This document shows positions 45,911-57,729 of a stretch of DNA of 64,000 nucleotides, piece after piece; within the stretch, counting starts at the first letter, position 1, and each line of letters begins with the position of its first letter. The stretch is taken from the NCBI GenBank assembly GCA_018806985.1, contig JADANN010000197.1:2333001-2397000 (forward strand). The letters run 5' to 3'. This stretch comes from Angiostrongylus vasorum. Lineage: Eukaryota > Nematoda > Chromadorea > Rhabditida > Metastrongylidae. The notes under the pieces are model-generated. The model did not search any database. It saw nothing but the letters and a program-made list of their open reading frames with translations, and had not been told where the DNA came from. The translations under genes and the position numbers were made by a program.

Positions 45911-46383
45911 TAGCGCTTGTCAGTATACTGTACATCTTTGCAGCGGCGGCTCTTGCACTGGAGAATTGAAACCTTGTGAATTCAATTCCAAATTTTTTTG
46001 GAAATGCTATTGCTGATGATCCAAGACATATGTAAATTTAAAAAGACAACATATAAATATTGTAGACACGAACTGCGCGATCATAGATTTTTATGAACAT
46101 ACAAAGTTCTGAACTCTTGGAATGCTTTATTGATCGAGAAATTACTGTCAGTTGTAGAAAATCCAGATTTGTCGCGGAAGCGTTAACGCTTCGTCAACAG
46201 TCATCTACATCCATGAGAGGACAAATGGTTGTTCAACAGTGGAAGACTCAGGTAAGACTGAAAGTTTTAATGTATCGTGAATGGAACGAAAATAATCAAG
46301 GATGCACAAAAAAATTAGGAAAAGCTCGTATAATTAAGAAGACAATTAGATAAAACGATCACCACCATGGTGAATAAGAAAGA

Positions 46384-47580
46384 GTGCCTATGAACAACTT
46401 CACCTTAAAGAGAGAAGAGGAGCAAACTATGGTCGAAGCTGGAAAAGCTGGAAAAAGCATTCTTAAAGCCCACCGAAGCTTCCCCACTTTCAAAACCAAG
46501 ATGACTGCACTCCGACGCCTGGACGGAACAGTTACAGCGTTCAGAAAGACAATGGAGAAAATCATTCACAATTACTACTCATATCTCATTCAGTAGCCAC
46601 GTCCTCCTGCCTTCATATGGAATGAAACAAGTTGGATGTGTAGGTACCATCGGTCCCCTTTCGAAGTGCGACATGCTATCTTGTCTGTGAAGAATGGAGC
46701 ACACCAGCTCCGAAAGCGATAAGAACTGAACATCTGGAAAACCTTCTGGTCTGTCGTCTACAAATTTTTCACTCCAGTCATCTTAAGAAGGATTGACAGA
46801 ACACTGGACGACGGATAGTCATGCGAGCAAGCAGAGATTCGAAAAGGATTCAGCACGATGGAGCACATCCCACAGGATAACAAGACTCACTGAAGTATCG
46901 CGAGAGTACTGTAGAACGCTCTGTCTCGCTTTCATCGATTTAAGGAAGGTTTTTGATTCAGCTGCGTTAGAAGCAGTCAGAGAAGCAGTGGAGAGTCAGG
47001 GAGTCCTACTCAGTAAATAAAGATTCTTCACGAGCTGTAACAAAATTTCACCACCAATATATCACCATTCTACAACGATATTAATATCGATGTCAAAAGA
47101 GCGTTAGGCAAGGCGATACCATGTGCTAAAATTGTTCACCGCTCGAGAATGTCATGCGAACATTGGAATGGAACAACATAGGAGTGAAAATCGACGGTCG
47201 ACATACTAAGAGCATTCCATGTCACACAAGGGAAGGGATCCAAAGCTACGACCTGCGTCAGCGATCAAAAATCAAAGATGCCGTTCCATACGACAAATTG
47301 TCGAAGATAAGATGGGCTAGGCACGTGGTTTCTGTGAACGATAACCGATGCACAAGAGCCGTCAGTGACTGGATTCCTCGAGATGTCAAACGTACTGCAG
47401 GAAAGCCGCCGACCCGATGGTCAGAGTTTTTTCACAAAAAACCTAGATAAAAATAATGATGCTCACCGAGTTCCTATAACGAGCAGTAATCACTGGCCCA
47501 CTCTTCCACGCGACAAGGAAAATTGGAAGATTTCCTGGCGCCCGCTAGAGTCACTCAACGATCAACGAGGCGACAAGTGA
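46384..47580 (+). mobile_element. RTE-type retrotransposon with internal deletion, plus strand
   Basis: It keeps the pre-RT linker (FPTFKTKMTALRRLDGTVTA, ending in HNYYSYL), part of the RT (ITRLTEVSREYCRTLCLAFI, DLRKVFD; then MRTLEWNNIGVKID) and the C-terminus (DLRQRSKIKDAVPYDKLSKI, DWIPRDVKRTAGKPPTRWSE). Near 47205-47225 the frame jumps from the RT palm to the C-terminal region, so several hundred bases are missing. Same subfamily as 20.5-23.8 and 57.7-61.0 kb. Confidence 0.8.
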
Positions 47581-48640
47581 TATGAGTGGTACTGCGCATG
47601 GAAGGTTTGCGGCTATATTTCTGCTCTGGTGGTGGTGGTAGCAATTGTCGTGAGGAGTTCGAATTTTAACTAATATTATTGCGCAATTTTTTACATCTGT
47701 TTTGCCGAAGAAAAACTTCAGTTGTAACTTGGATTGCAGGTGCCGACATTTAGTACCTTCGGTCAACATGCATAAAATTAACCAGGTTTTTACAGCAGTC
47801 AACCTGAGGGAAAAGATAAAAGAAAGCGTGAACTGCATACCAGTTCACTTTCATCTTGCAACGAAAACAGCGAAAGTATGAACATTCTGTCAGAATCCGT
47901 TCCATAGTTTACAGTGCTCGAAATATCACTATCCCAGAGTTCGCTTCACTACCAGCTTATCGCAGCAAATTTGCAGAAAACATCAAGAAAATTTATCACT
48001 ATCGATCGTATCAGGTTACCTTTCACATGTAAAGGTACGAACGGTTATATCAAATGGGACCAAGTAAAGAGTGAATATAACGAAACATCCTAGTAAGTTT
48101 CTAAGAATTAAAACTTTGTTACCTTACAAAAAGTTAAAACCAAAGTCCTGAAAAGATTATCTTTTATTTCAAAGTCCAGGGACCTTTTTTTGCTGAACGT
48201 CGAAACTATGGTGGTTTTCGATGCTTGCATTATAAATTAAAAACTAAATAATGAGGAGAATAATTAAGCAGGTGACACTTGGTAGGCCTCGGACGCAATA
48301 CACGATTGCCCTTCTGGGTCGGAATGTGACTCTGTGCTCATTTGGAAGAGCTAAGTTATCTCGCAAGTTTATAGTAGATGGATTGTATTGAGATGTTGAA
48401 ATGTAGCGAATTTGCACGCCGATCTTTGCTCGCAGTTATGTAAGTGTTTGTGCCCTGGCGTCAGGCAGCTGAACGTTCAGAAATAAGTAGGATTCAACCT
48501 GAGGAATTTGTTCTGCTATATGACCTCTCTTTCATTGTTCATATTCAAGGCTGTTACTCTCTATCACTTCTGTTTTCGCTGGTTACGTTGGCATCGTGCG
48601 TTCATTAAAATTTCTGTCGCCAAACTCAACAGTCAAGACC
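47581..48640. other. No gene or repeat recognised
   Basis: AT-rich sequence with short random-looking frames only. Confidence 0.35.
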
Positions 48641-48830
48641 ACCGATCCGGTGACAAAGGTCTCCACGATGAAGGGTGTGATGTTCAGCGAGTCCTTAGTG
48701 TGAGCAGAACCCACTGGATTACAATTGCGCGAACGGGAAAAAATGGAAGATTTACTGGCGCCCGCTTGAGTCACTCGACGATCAGCAGAATGACAGGTGA
48801 TACAGGTGACACAGGGCATGAACAATCGCA
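48640..48830 (+). mobile_element. RTE 3'-end stub
   Basis: Encodes only the last residues of the RTE protein ('ggaagatttactggcgcccg', WRPLES-region equivalent) and the 3' tail with 'acaggtgatacaggtgac'. A strongly 5'-truncated insertion of the 20.5 kb subfamily. Confidence 0.75.
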
Positions 48831-50016
48831 TTAAACTTATTTTAATAAAAGTAATTTTTTTATCACTACTGAGCTCCAGCTTTTCTTTCGTTAAATCTCG
48901 ACATCAAAGAGGCCATTCTGAACAAACAAGCTGCGATATTACGTACGCAGTCTATTATCCTGCGTCTTCCAGTTGAGAAGAATTACGACATCGAGAAATC
49001 CTTCCAAGAGTGTCAAAATCCCCTTCCTTGGAGAAGAAATCTAGTCGCATGACGGTTAACTCTCCCGTGGAGATAGACGATTTTTAAAAATATCTTGCTT
49101 GGCTATCCTGGGACTTCAGAAGAAAAGAAACCTGCTCTTCGAGAAGAGATTCACTAGACATATGAGAGTTATGTTTGGCATAATTTTTTTCTGGTGTGAA
49201 GTTTTTAACGAAGGAAAGAGAAAGCGTTAATGACGATGATGAGAACAAACACTTAACACTGTACACACCTATACCGTCTGTATACACAGTGATTCGTAGT
49301 CATCGCATGATCTTAACGAACACCAGTAAAATATCCATCCATCCCTTAAAAGCGATGAAACTAATCTTAGCGGTAAAGTTTGCACATGCACAGAGGATAT
49401 TTTTTATTGTGGTTAACATCTAGGCGACTTCATTTGCATTGAATCGGGTGCACACCACGTGGGGACCAGACATTTTCCTCGAAATGTTATCATCATGGCA
49501 AATTTATTACTTTGTTGTCATTTCTGTAGGTTTCTGACATTGGCAACTGTTTTCAGCAGATCTTCCATCATTGTTAAACATCACGTGTGATTAGCCTGAA
49601 GCTCTTTTTTGCCAAAATACACAATTATACCCTGATACTTCTGTGGCAAGGAGTCTGCAGATGGGTAATATATAATTATTGCATGTTATAGAAACCGTTG
49701 GCTTATCACTTCTCTTTTGGAAGCAATACAAAAGAAGACACGCCGAAGCAACGGAAAGCTGTGAAGTGAAGCCATTGCATGCATTCATGCTTTGCTCTGG
49801 AATATCTTCGATAAAAAAGAAAACCTCAATCTACGAGTAATCAAGTGTTCCGGCTCTTCTTCCAGTTCCAATGTTGGAAAACTTTTTTTTGACCGCTTTC
49901 ATTTAAGCTCGGTGTGAATAGTCTTCTACATTCTTCATTGGTGAGCTCACATAAGATTGCTACATAAGTTATACCCTAATAATGTTTTGACATCTCTGTT
50001 TTCTTCAGCCCACACT
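48831..50016. other. No gene or repeat recognised
   Basis: No exon with recognisable features. If the coding block at 50020 belongs to a larger gene, its intron and upstream exons may lie here, but I could not identify them. Confidence 0.3.
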
Positions 50017-50019
50017 GGC

Positions 50020-50399
50020 CCGAGTCAATGATCCATATTGGTTCATTCGCACTTGCGATGTGAGTCCTTGTAGTCGTATGGAGTCAAGTCTTCTTGTGCG
50101 GAGCACAGTTGGAATGAAGCAACCTTGACCACTGTGAAGTTACTGGACAATATCCCTTTTAAACAGGACGGCTTAATACGATGCTTGCTCACTGATACTA
50201 ACTTGGTTTTCATCGGACAATCCATGAAGCAGCAGTCGGTCTTAGATAAGCGTGCATATAGCGAAACAACATTTTTTTTAAAAAGGGGTGACCACTCAAG
50301 AAGATTGGACTCCATGCGACTGCGAAGACCCATATCGTGAATACGAACGACTGTGGCCCATCGACTCGGATCCATTTACTCTGAAGAAGACAAAAATAT
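50020..50399 (+). CDS. Unrecognised gene, probable terminal exon(s), frame interrupted
   Basis: After an acceptor (TTTTCTTCAG ending near 50010) the frame reads LARVNDPYWFIRTCD, then, two bases out of register, YGVKSSCAEHSWNEATLTTV and KLLDNIPFKQDGLIRCLLTD up to about 50280. One more base must be skipped in the T8-A5-G4 run (50272-50288) to reach TTQEDWTPCDCEDPYREYER and LWPIDSDPFTLKKTKI, TAG. Acidic, Cys-containing and protein-like, possibly secreted. No family recognised. The frame breaks resemble those in the nAChR gene. Confidence 0.4.
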
Positions 50400-50739
50400 A
50401 GCAATCCCCTGTAAGTTCATCATTGAAGAAAGTAATGCTTTTTCGTTCCTTTACCACAGACAGATCACAAACTGGATAAAAAAAGGTTCATTCGGTGGTA
50501 ACTACCATTTTCCAAATGTTTAGTTTTCATTTATTCATTTATGTTAAATGTTATAATCGTTCATCATACGACATTGTTAAGCTAATTCTCTATTACTAGC
50601 GGAAAGTCGCAACGAGAGACAAGGGTTTCCACGACGAAGCACACTTTTTGCTCTTGTACACCAGGCTACCAGGCTACCAAATTATCTTCTACGTGGAACA
50701 TCTCTTAATAACTCAAAAGACCGACTTTCTATAAACCTC

Positions 50740-51170
50740 GGCATAGATAGCTGATATATTTATTTATATGATCTTATAAACTGATCTTCTTTAGCTGATG
50801 CGAGGTTGGTATAGGTCTTCGTTGTCGTTGTCGTTGTTGTTGGTGTTGTTGGTCGATGGCTGACGTTTCAACGATTTCGCCTTCCTCAGAGCCTGGACGT
50901 ATTTTATATTAGAACACTTTAATTATTCAGTGGAAAAGGCTGAAGTACTAATGAAGATCAAAGTTTTAAATAGATGGTGGGTTAGGATGCTACGGTCAAA
51001 CTGAAAGGCTACTCACCGCGATGCTACGAGTGGGACTGGCCCACGCGTTGTTCACGTGGGGCCGCGAGCAGGACACACCCGGGGGGTCAAAATATCATTT
51101 TTAAATAGGGCGCCAGGTCACGTGTGATAGGGGAGGCATTCGTCTTTCCGGTTCATCTTTGGATTTTTGA
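50740..51170 (+). repeat. Left inverted terminal arm of PLE
   Basis: From 'ctgatatatttatttatatg' through the GTT-rich tract and the HHR-like motif to 'ggcgccaggtcacgtgtgat' and 'ggcattcgtctttccgg'. Its complement lies at 52785-53190 with small indels. Confidence 0.75.
50858..50893 (-). ncRNA. Hammerhead-ribozyme-like core, left PLE arm
   Basis: Minus strand: GGCT, CTGAGGA, A, GGCG-AAAT-CGTT (stem II weakened at two pairs), GAAA, CGTC, AGCC. The catalytic boxes are intact; stem II is damaged. Confidence 0.5.
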
Positions 51171-52784
51171 AATTTATCCAAAACGCTTCAAGAGTTTTGC
51201 GCGTTGATGTTTTCGACTCCTGCGCTGGGATCCGTACAGTCAATTCACAATCACCGCCGTTGTGCTTTTGTGCCCTATGCGTACCTAGAGGGGTGTTTTG
51301 ACGAATTTTAGCTTTCCCATCTAGATGTTCTTTTATGCGGACACAAAGTGTTCAACCCGTTTCCCCAATATATTCCTCACCGCATGCGTTACATGAGATC
51401 AAGTATATTATACCTGAACTCATGCAATCCCCCGTCTGTCCCGTCAGGACAGGTAATACAGTTTTCTGAGCTGCACAAACGATCATAGAGACGGTTGCGA
51501 ACTAACTGACGGCGTAGGGTATTGGGTCGGATGTCAATAACCGTTATATAATTTTCAAGACCACTTTTCCTTAAGCATCTCTTAATGGCGTAACTTATTT
51601 CATTTGATATGAAGGGTAGCTTAAAAGGGATCTTACTTATGTCCGAAACATTATTTTGGGGGAACTACCCTACGTTTTTGTCTAACCCGAGTGGCATCTA
51701 CGTCGTAGCCATTGGAAATGGCAATTTTTCGTGCCGTGTTTTGCGATTCCTTCCTTTCCTCTTCTCCTGTGCACACATTTTTTGTCATACGGTACATGTT
51801 TTTTGATAAGTGCTTTTTTTCATGTGTGAAGGATGAGAGGAGAGGTAGTGAACTAGTATGTTCTTACTACTTGGCTTACGATACCATTTTTGTTGTACAG
51901 CCACTTTCTGATAGCTTTATTTGGATGTTTAAGAATGGAAGGCAGTTCTCGATTGGTTTTTCCCATGTCAATTTTATTTGCTTTGACTATCTGTTTAGCA
52001 ACTAAAAGCACTCCTCCATCCGTTGTTGTGTGGAACAGGCGATGAAGCAGTCGTCTATGTACCGACAGTAGAGTAAGGACCGGCGATTGAGAACCGGAGC
52101 TTCCACCTTGGATATGAAAGCGATGGCAAGGCTTGGTGCTAAACGCTGTCCCATGGCTAACCCTCTAATTTGTGCAAAATATTTTCCAGGCCACCTAAAC
52201 ATTGAACAACTAAGACATTGTTTTAAGAGAGTCATTATTGCGCATTCGACAAACCGTACATTTTTAATTTTCTTTTTCATGCTCTACGAGCAGCTCGCGA
52301 TTGGGTTGCATTAGAGAGTCATTCCGACACATTGGTATTAAGTGAGGTAACATCCATTACATGGGTATTGTTTGCTTGCGCGCCGTAGGTGGTCTCCGAA
52401 TATTTTGGTATTAGGTAGATGGGTTGGAAAGAATTTTAGCAACTGGGTCAGGATAAGGTATAGGAACCACGTTATTCTATCCGTTGGCCCGCCTATACAA
52501 CTGATGATAGGCATAACGTTAAATGATGATGGGTTCGTTGATGTAATATCATCAGTTGAAGTAAGCTTATGTGTTTTAATAAGCAAGTAAAGGACATGGC
52601 AAATTGGATGTTCGTTTTTAAGTCGGGGAATAACTGAAGGCTCTAAACCCACGGCCTTCGCCGTGTTGACCCATTCTTGATTTAATTTCCGCTATTGACT
52701 TCTATATTCCTTTTAGAGGATGCTTGATAGGGAGAAACATCATTGAGATGCTCCTCTGTTATTCTAATATCCGAATGACTAGGA

Positions 52785-53191
52785 ACAAAACAGGAAAAGC
52801 GAATGCCTCACTATCACATGTGACCTGGCGCCTTATTTCAAAATGATATTCTGACCCCGGGGTGTGTCATGCTCGCGACCCCACGTTAACAACGCGTGGA
52901 CTAGTCCCACTCGTAGCATCACGGTGAGTAGCCTTTCAGTTTGACCGTAGCATCCTAACCCACCATCTATTTAAAACTTTGATCTTCATTAACACTTTAT
53001 CCTTCTCCACTGAATAATTAAAGTGTTCTAATATAAAAATACGTCCAGGATCTGAGAAAGGCGAAATCGGCGAAACGTCAGCCATCGACCAATAACACCA
53101 ACAACAACGACTTCGACAACGAAGACCTATACCAACCTCGCGTCAGCTAAAGAAGATCAGTTTATAAGATCATATAAATAAATATATTAAC
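52785..53191 (-). repeat. Right inverted terminal arm of PLE
   Basis: Contains 'atcacatgtgacctggcgcc', 'gaccccggggtgtgtcatgc', 'taaccaccatctatttaaa'-like sequence, an HHR-like motif and the CAA-rich tract, in reverse order relative to the left arm. Confidence 0.75.
53047..53083 (+). ncRNA. Hammerhead-ribozyme-like core, right PLE arm (degenerate)
   Basis: Plus strand: GGAT, CTGAGAA, A, GGCG-AAAT-CGGC, GAAA, CGTC, AGCC. One change in the first box and one in stem II. Confidence 0.4.
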
Positions 53192-53249
53192 TATCTTCTA
53201 CGTGTTTGGTAGGGTATTAATTCTTCAAATTTTCTCATTATCTAGAAAC

Positions 53250-55520
53250 TGGCCATCGTTGTTAGACCATCAGCTTCACTGCTAATGTATTAACCTTTGC
53301 ATGACCGTACATCTTGACTTCAAAGCGCACCACAAGTGCACTCCATTAACAGGCCTTTCTATGGGCTAGCCACGTCAAAATGGCCATGGTCCTCAAAGGA
53401 GTGAACCTTTCGCATTGTAACAGCTATTTAATGCATAAGGTTGACCAAAACGGCAAGTGCTTCAAAATTTTTGCTTGGATAGATTACTTTTTGGTCATAT
53501 AACAACTTCATGACCCTTCCTAGTCAATCGGTAGGTTGTCGAACACAGATTTTATATTGAAGCTCGTCCATCGGTAAGTACTCTCAGCAGCACCTGCAAA
53601 GAACAGTTCCGAACACTGGAATGGGAACGGCGGATATAAAAAACATGAAATAGACAAAGAAAAAATACTTCTAATATCAGACAGAATCATATAGAAAGCT
53701 GATAACGTCATCGTTGATAATGGACAATTTTTTTTAATCACAAACAACAGATGTCCAAGGGCATGGCTACATACACAGAAGAACATAACGGATATATAGA
53801 AATTAGTAAGGCATGGAAGAAATGTGCTCGAACCGAAAAATTTAAGGATAATCTCAGGAAACCAGTGACTGCCTCGTGCACTTTGTGCGGACTTGGGGAC
53901 CGCACGTCTTCATTTCAATGCACATCTCAATTGCGTGCAAATGATACGCGGTCGTGACAGGGTTAATAGGATTACAAACGCAGCAGCTTTTTATTCAAGC
54001 ATATACTACCACATTTTTTGAAACATAGAACCAATTTTTCGTTTATGGGATTACTGTACAAAGAATCCAGTGTTTTTTTTCTTCAGCAGATATGAGCCTC
54101 TTAATAACAAGGTCTATGCAATATAGTATGGCTGACGCTTCGAAGAATTTCGCTCATTTTGAGAATATGCGCGAGGTCACAGGTGATAACAAGTCATTCC
54201 CCCCCGGCTTTTCAATTTTTGAGACTTGCAATTTATCCAGGATGTTCCGAGGATTTTACGCGCTTTAGTCTAAGATTCCTATCTTAGGGATGGTAACTTT
54301 TACTGCAAAATTTTCTCCGCTATGCTCTGTATCCTATGCACTCCTCGTAGAGTAACTCGTTCTACTTCAGGATTTTCGAGTAGATGTTATTTCAGCGGGA
54401 GGCAGAGTGGTCTACTCGTTCCGCCACTGCATTCGCCCGACACGCTTGAAATCAGGCACGCTTTACACGAACTCATGGAATAACTGTTTTTGCCGTTAGG
54501 GAAAATCATGCGGTTTTATGTGACACAGAGACATTGCGAAGGAGCTCATATTATAACGTATTCATTGTACATGGAATACAATAATTCACGAGATCTTTAT
54601 GGAGTTGCGAGTTACACATCCATTGTTTTGCATAATGTCAGTTTGATCCAACGTTCATGAAGGAACCATGTAGTTCACGATGTCTCATAATGAAGATGAC
54701 AAAGTTGACCATCGTCTGGAAATGTGACGTGGTAAATACTGTGGAAAACTATTTATTTCTATTTTTTATTATTTATTCATTTATTTCTATTTATCTACCT
54801 ATTTCGAGCGTACTGATTCTGTAATACTTTCCAAATCTTAACGTGGACTTGTAAAAGCTTCTGCGTTTTAGTAGAAAACTATGAATGTGAAAACGATAGA
54901 AAAAGGAAACTGTTTGGATGAATTGAGCTTTCTCTCAGGCTTTCGTTTTGAAAGCACTGTTAAAGTTATAATAGTAACCACTCCACAATGGCAGATGGGT
55001 CCAATTCATAAGGATTTCTCGCGAAATTTACGTATTTGAAATTTGGACACTTGTAAATCGATAGCGATATCATAAGGACACAGCTATGGTTAACATCGGC
55101 GCAAATCGAAACCGATAGATGCGTCCCTACTGAAAATTTCAACCTACTGAGCTAATCGTGCACTGGCTTTTCTAGTTCAGTACCGGACCATTAAGCTCTG
55201 CATATCAAAGGTTTGTAATTTATGTGAGATGTTTATGGAAGGAAACAAAGCTGGTGGTCGATCATTACCTTGTTCAACATCAGTGAAAGCAAGAACAACC
55301 TCGTTGTTGAGCTGTCGTTCGGAAAAGCATATTTAAGCATAATATCCGGTATAAGAAACAAGAGTACAGCACTGAGTGTAGTCAAACCTGAAAAGATATT
55401 TAATAAGGTGGTGTATTAAGGTCTTCGAAAGGTTGATTGCCTCATCGTAGCAGCTAGATAGTCTTAGGTGTTTAGCTGCGATGTACCGCGTGAGGTTGAT
55501 CTCTCCAGCGGTGTCCTAAG
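53250..55520. repeat. Left half of the duplicated composite block (copy 2)
   Basis: Collinear with 32040-34560, with scattered substitutions and small indels. It includes the same minus-oriented PLE fragment (about 54150-54560) but lacks the MITE insertion of copy 1. It ends where the RTE-5'-like block begins. Confidence 0.65.
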
Positions 55521-57570
55521 ATCAGAAGGAGTATGGCGTTTCATCCCAGAAGTCCAGTTAAGGATAAACCATTACTAGGAAGCACTACCGTTTCGGTATC
55601 AAATTGGTGGGAAGGTGACAAATCTTCCTCTGATCATCTACAAGGGGCGGCGACTTCGGTGGTGTTGAAGACCTCAGGAAATCCTCGGCTATGCTGACCT
55701 CGAGACTCCACGGCTCCACGGGTCCCTCGACACTAGCACCGACGACGTCGGGTAGTGAGACAACCGGTGGTAGGCAATGAAATCTCGGATTGCACGGAAT
55801 GTAGTTGGAAACGGACAAACTGAGCGCATCCACGATACGTCATAGAGGCTGCCCCCCTCTGCACCTATAGCGCCAGAACACTCTCTTCAGATGCCGACCT
55901 TTAGGTTCTTCTTGATGCTGAAGATCGCAAAAAAATTCCCGAGTGACCACAATGCAAGAGACCGAAAGCAGAAAGGCCGACATACGGCAATACCGTGATG
56001 GAACCCTTGCCATTCGTGGAGGGGAATTTCCGTTACGAAATGTCGGAGGCGTGGCCATTGTCCTACACCCATCTATTTCACATCTAGTCGTCTCACACGA
56101 AAACCTGTCATCACTGTTGACCTTTCTTCGTCTACAACTTTCGCACCAAAAGAAAGTCAATGTCGTCAACTGTTACTCACCAACTTGACATGAGAGCGAA
56201 CTAGATGCGTTCTACTCACAAATTAGGAACAACCAATGAAAATTAAAATAGAATAGGAAAGTTCGGAATAAAAGATCGAGATTAAGACTGCTGTCTGCAG
56301 TTCGTTTCTTCCACGTGAATTCATTTTTCGAGAAGAAAGAAATCGTCCATAGACACGGGAGTGTTCCAACGGCTCGTGTACAGATCGGCCATATTCCCAC
56401 GAAAAGAAAATGGTGTCTCTTCGACATCTCAGTGGTATCTGAAGTCTGTACTGGGTAGATCACCACATCCTTCATGAAGAGATTCGATTCAGCCACAAGG
56501 TGGAAAAAGATCTCCTGTCATCGCCCAAGAAGAACAGTGTAACTCGCGGGCTTCTGAATCTTCTGAAGAAGTGCAGTTTTGTGCGACTATAATGCCACAC
56601 TGATGAACGAAGATGGAACTATCATGCATCTAGTCACGATACCGAATTGACAACGGAGAAAGCTCAGTGCCAATCTTTTCAGTTCCACAATTGCCGCCTC
56701 GGAACTCGAAATCCTAACGGGAGGAAAACCACCCGGGATTCTTCCCTTTAATGATCGAGTTGCAATACAAAGCATGAAAAAAAGGCACGACTCCAAAATC
56801 CGACAATCTTGTTGAGTGTACATTACAAGCTCTTCACGAAGAATATTCTGCAGCGCAAATCAAGCACTTTGGATGAGGCATAACACGTTGATCAAGCAGA
56901 ATTTCGTTGCCGGGACCATACCCAAACCGTGTCCGGTGTCATAGAAGTTTTCGAGGAATACAACCTTCCATTATTCCTCTCTTTTGTCGACTATGAAAAA
57001 AGCGTTTGCCAGGCTCTAAACAAATGCAATCCTTTCAACACTCGTCGACCAAGAAGTGGATCCGACTTGTATATACGAAAACTTGGTGACCGTCATCAGA
57101 ACACCAGTAGAAAAGTGGAAAAGTGAAGCTTTTCCTTCATTCCTTTATCATTACCAGTATCACCTGTCGTCAATCTTTCTTAACGAAATCACTTGATTGC
57201 AACGGGAAGGGCATATGTACTGATGAAAATTTTCCATTTAGTCTTCATTTCGCTAACGACGTCGTCACCCTTTCAAAAAGTACCAGTGAAGCAGAGACAA
57301 TACTCAGTGAACTCAACAAAGCTGGAACAAAGATGGGACTGCTCGTAAATCGGACAAAAAACACAGTTTATGAAAACCCATGTTGCGAAGGTGAACAAAT
57401 CGAAAAGGACGGTTCTCTGATAACAGCAAGTGCTTCGCATGTGTACAATGGATGTTCAATGAACATAGGGAACAACACGAAGGAGGAATTAAACAGAAGA
57501 AAAAGAGCTGCCTGGACCGCATTCGGGCATCTCAAAAAAAGCCACCGACAAACTAGTTGACCGAAGCTCC
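55520..57570 (+). mobile_element. RTE-type retrotransposon, plus strand, decayed copy 2
   Basis: RTE-5'-like block at 55540-55730; endonuclease region 55943-56188 (RNVGGVAIVLHPSISHLV, then VNVVNCYSPT, the catalytic NxY-type endonuclease motif); reverse transcriptase 56929-57560 (FEEYNLPLFLSFVDYEKSVC; HFANDVVTLSKSTSEAETIL; LNRRKRAAWTAFGHLKKS). The RT box reads FANDV where FADDI is expected, a catalytic Asp lost. It breaks off before the C-terminal domain, close to the 3' end of the minus RTE. Confidence 0.8.
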
Positions 57571-57729
57571 ACATTCACCTGTATGTGGAAATGTATCGTG
57601 TATGTATCTGGGAAAGTCGTAGCCCAAGAAGCTCTATAGAGCAGTGGGTGAAAGTCTTGACCGAATAAAAAAATTACCAGTCAAACGGTAAATTTTCTCG
57701 CATCCGTTTAATTCTCGGTGATTGGTGAA

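Larger units (their letters stand above)
50696..53191 (-). mobile_element. Penelope-like element with long inverted ends and 13-bp TSD
   Basis: The insertion is bounded by the exact repeat TATCTTCTACGTG at 50683-50695 and 53192-53204. Its ends (about 50740-51170 and 52785-53191) are long inverted repeats. Between them the minus strand encodes a PLE protein: N-terminal region HPICHVLYLLIKTHKLTSTD (52338-52652), RT with GLAMGQRLAPSLAIAFISK and LLYCRYIDDCFIACS (52002-52280; intact YIDD), and a degraded GIY-YIG end (51170-51600). Frameshifts separate the parts, so it is not autonomous as read, but it is the most complete PLE here. Confidence 0.85.
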
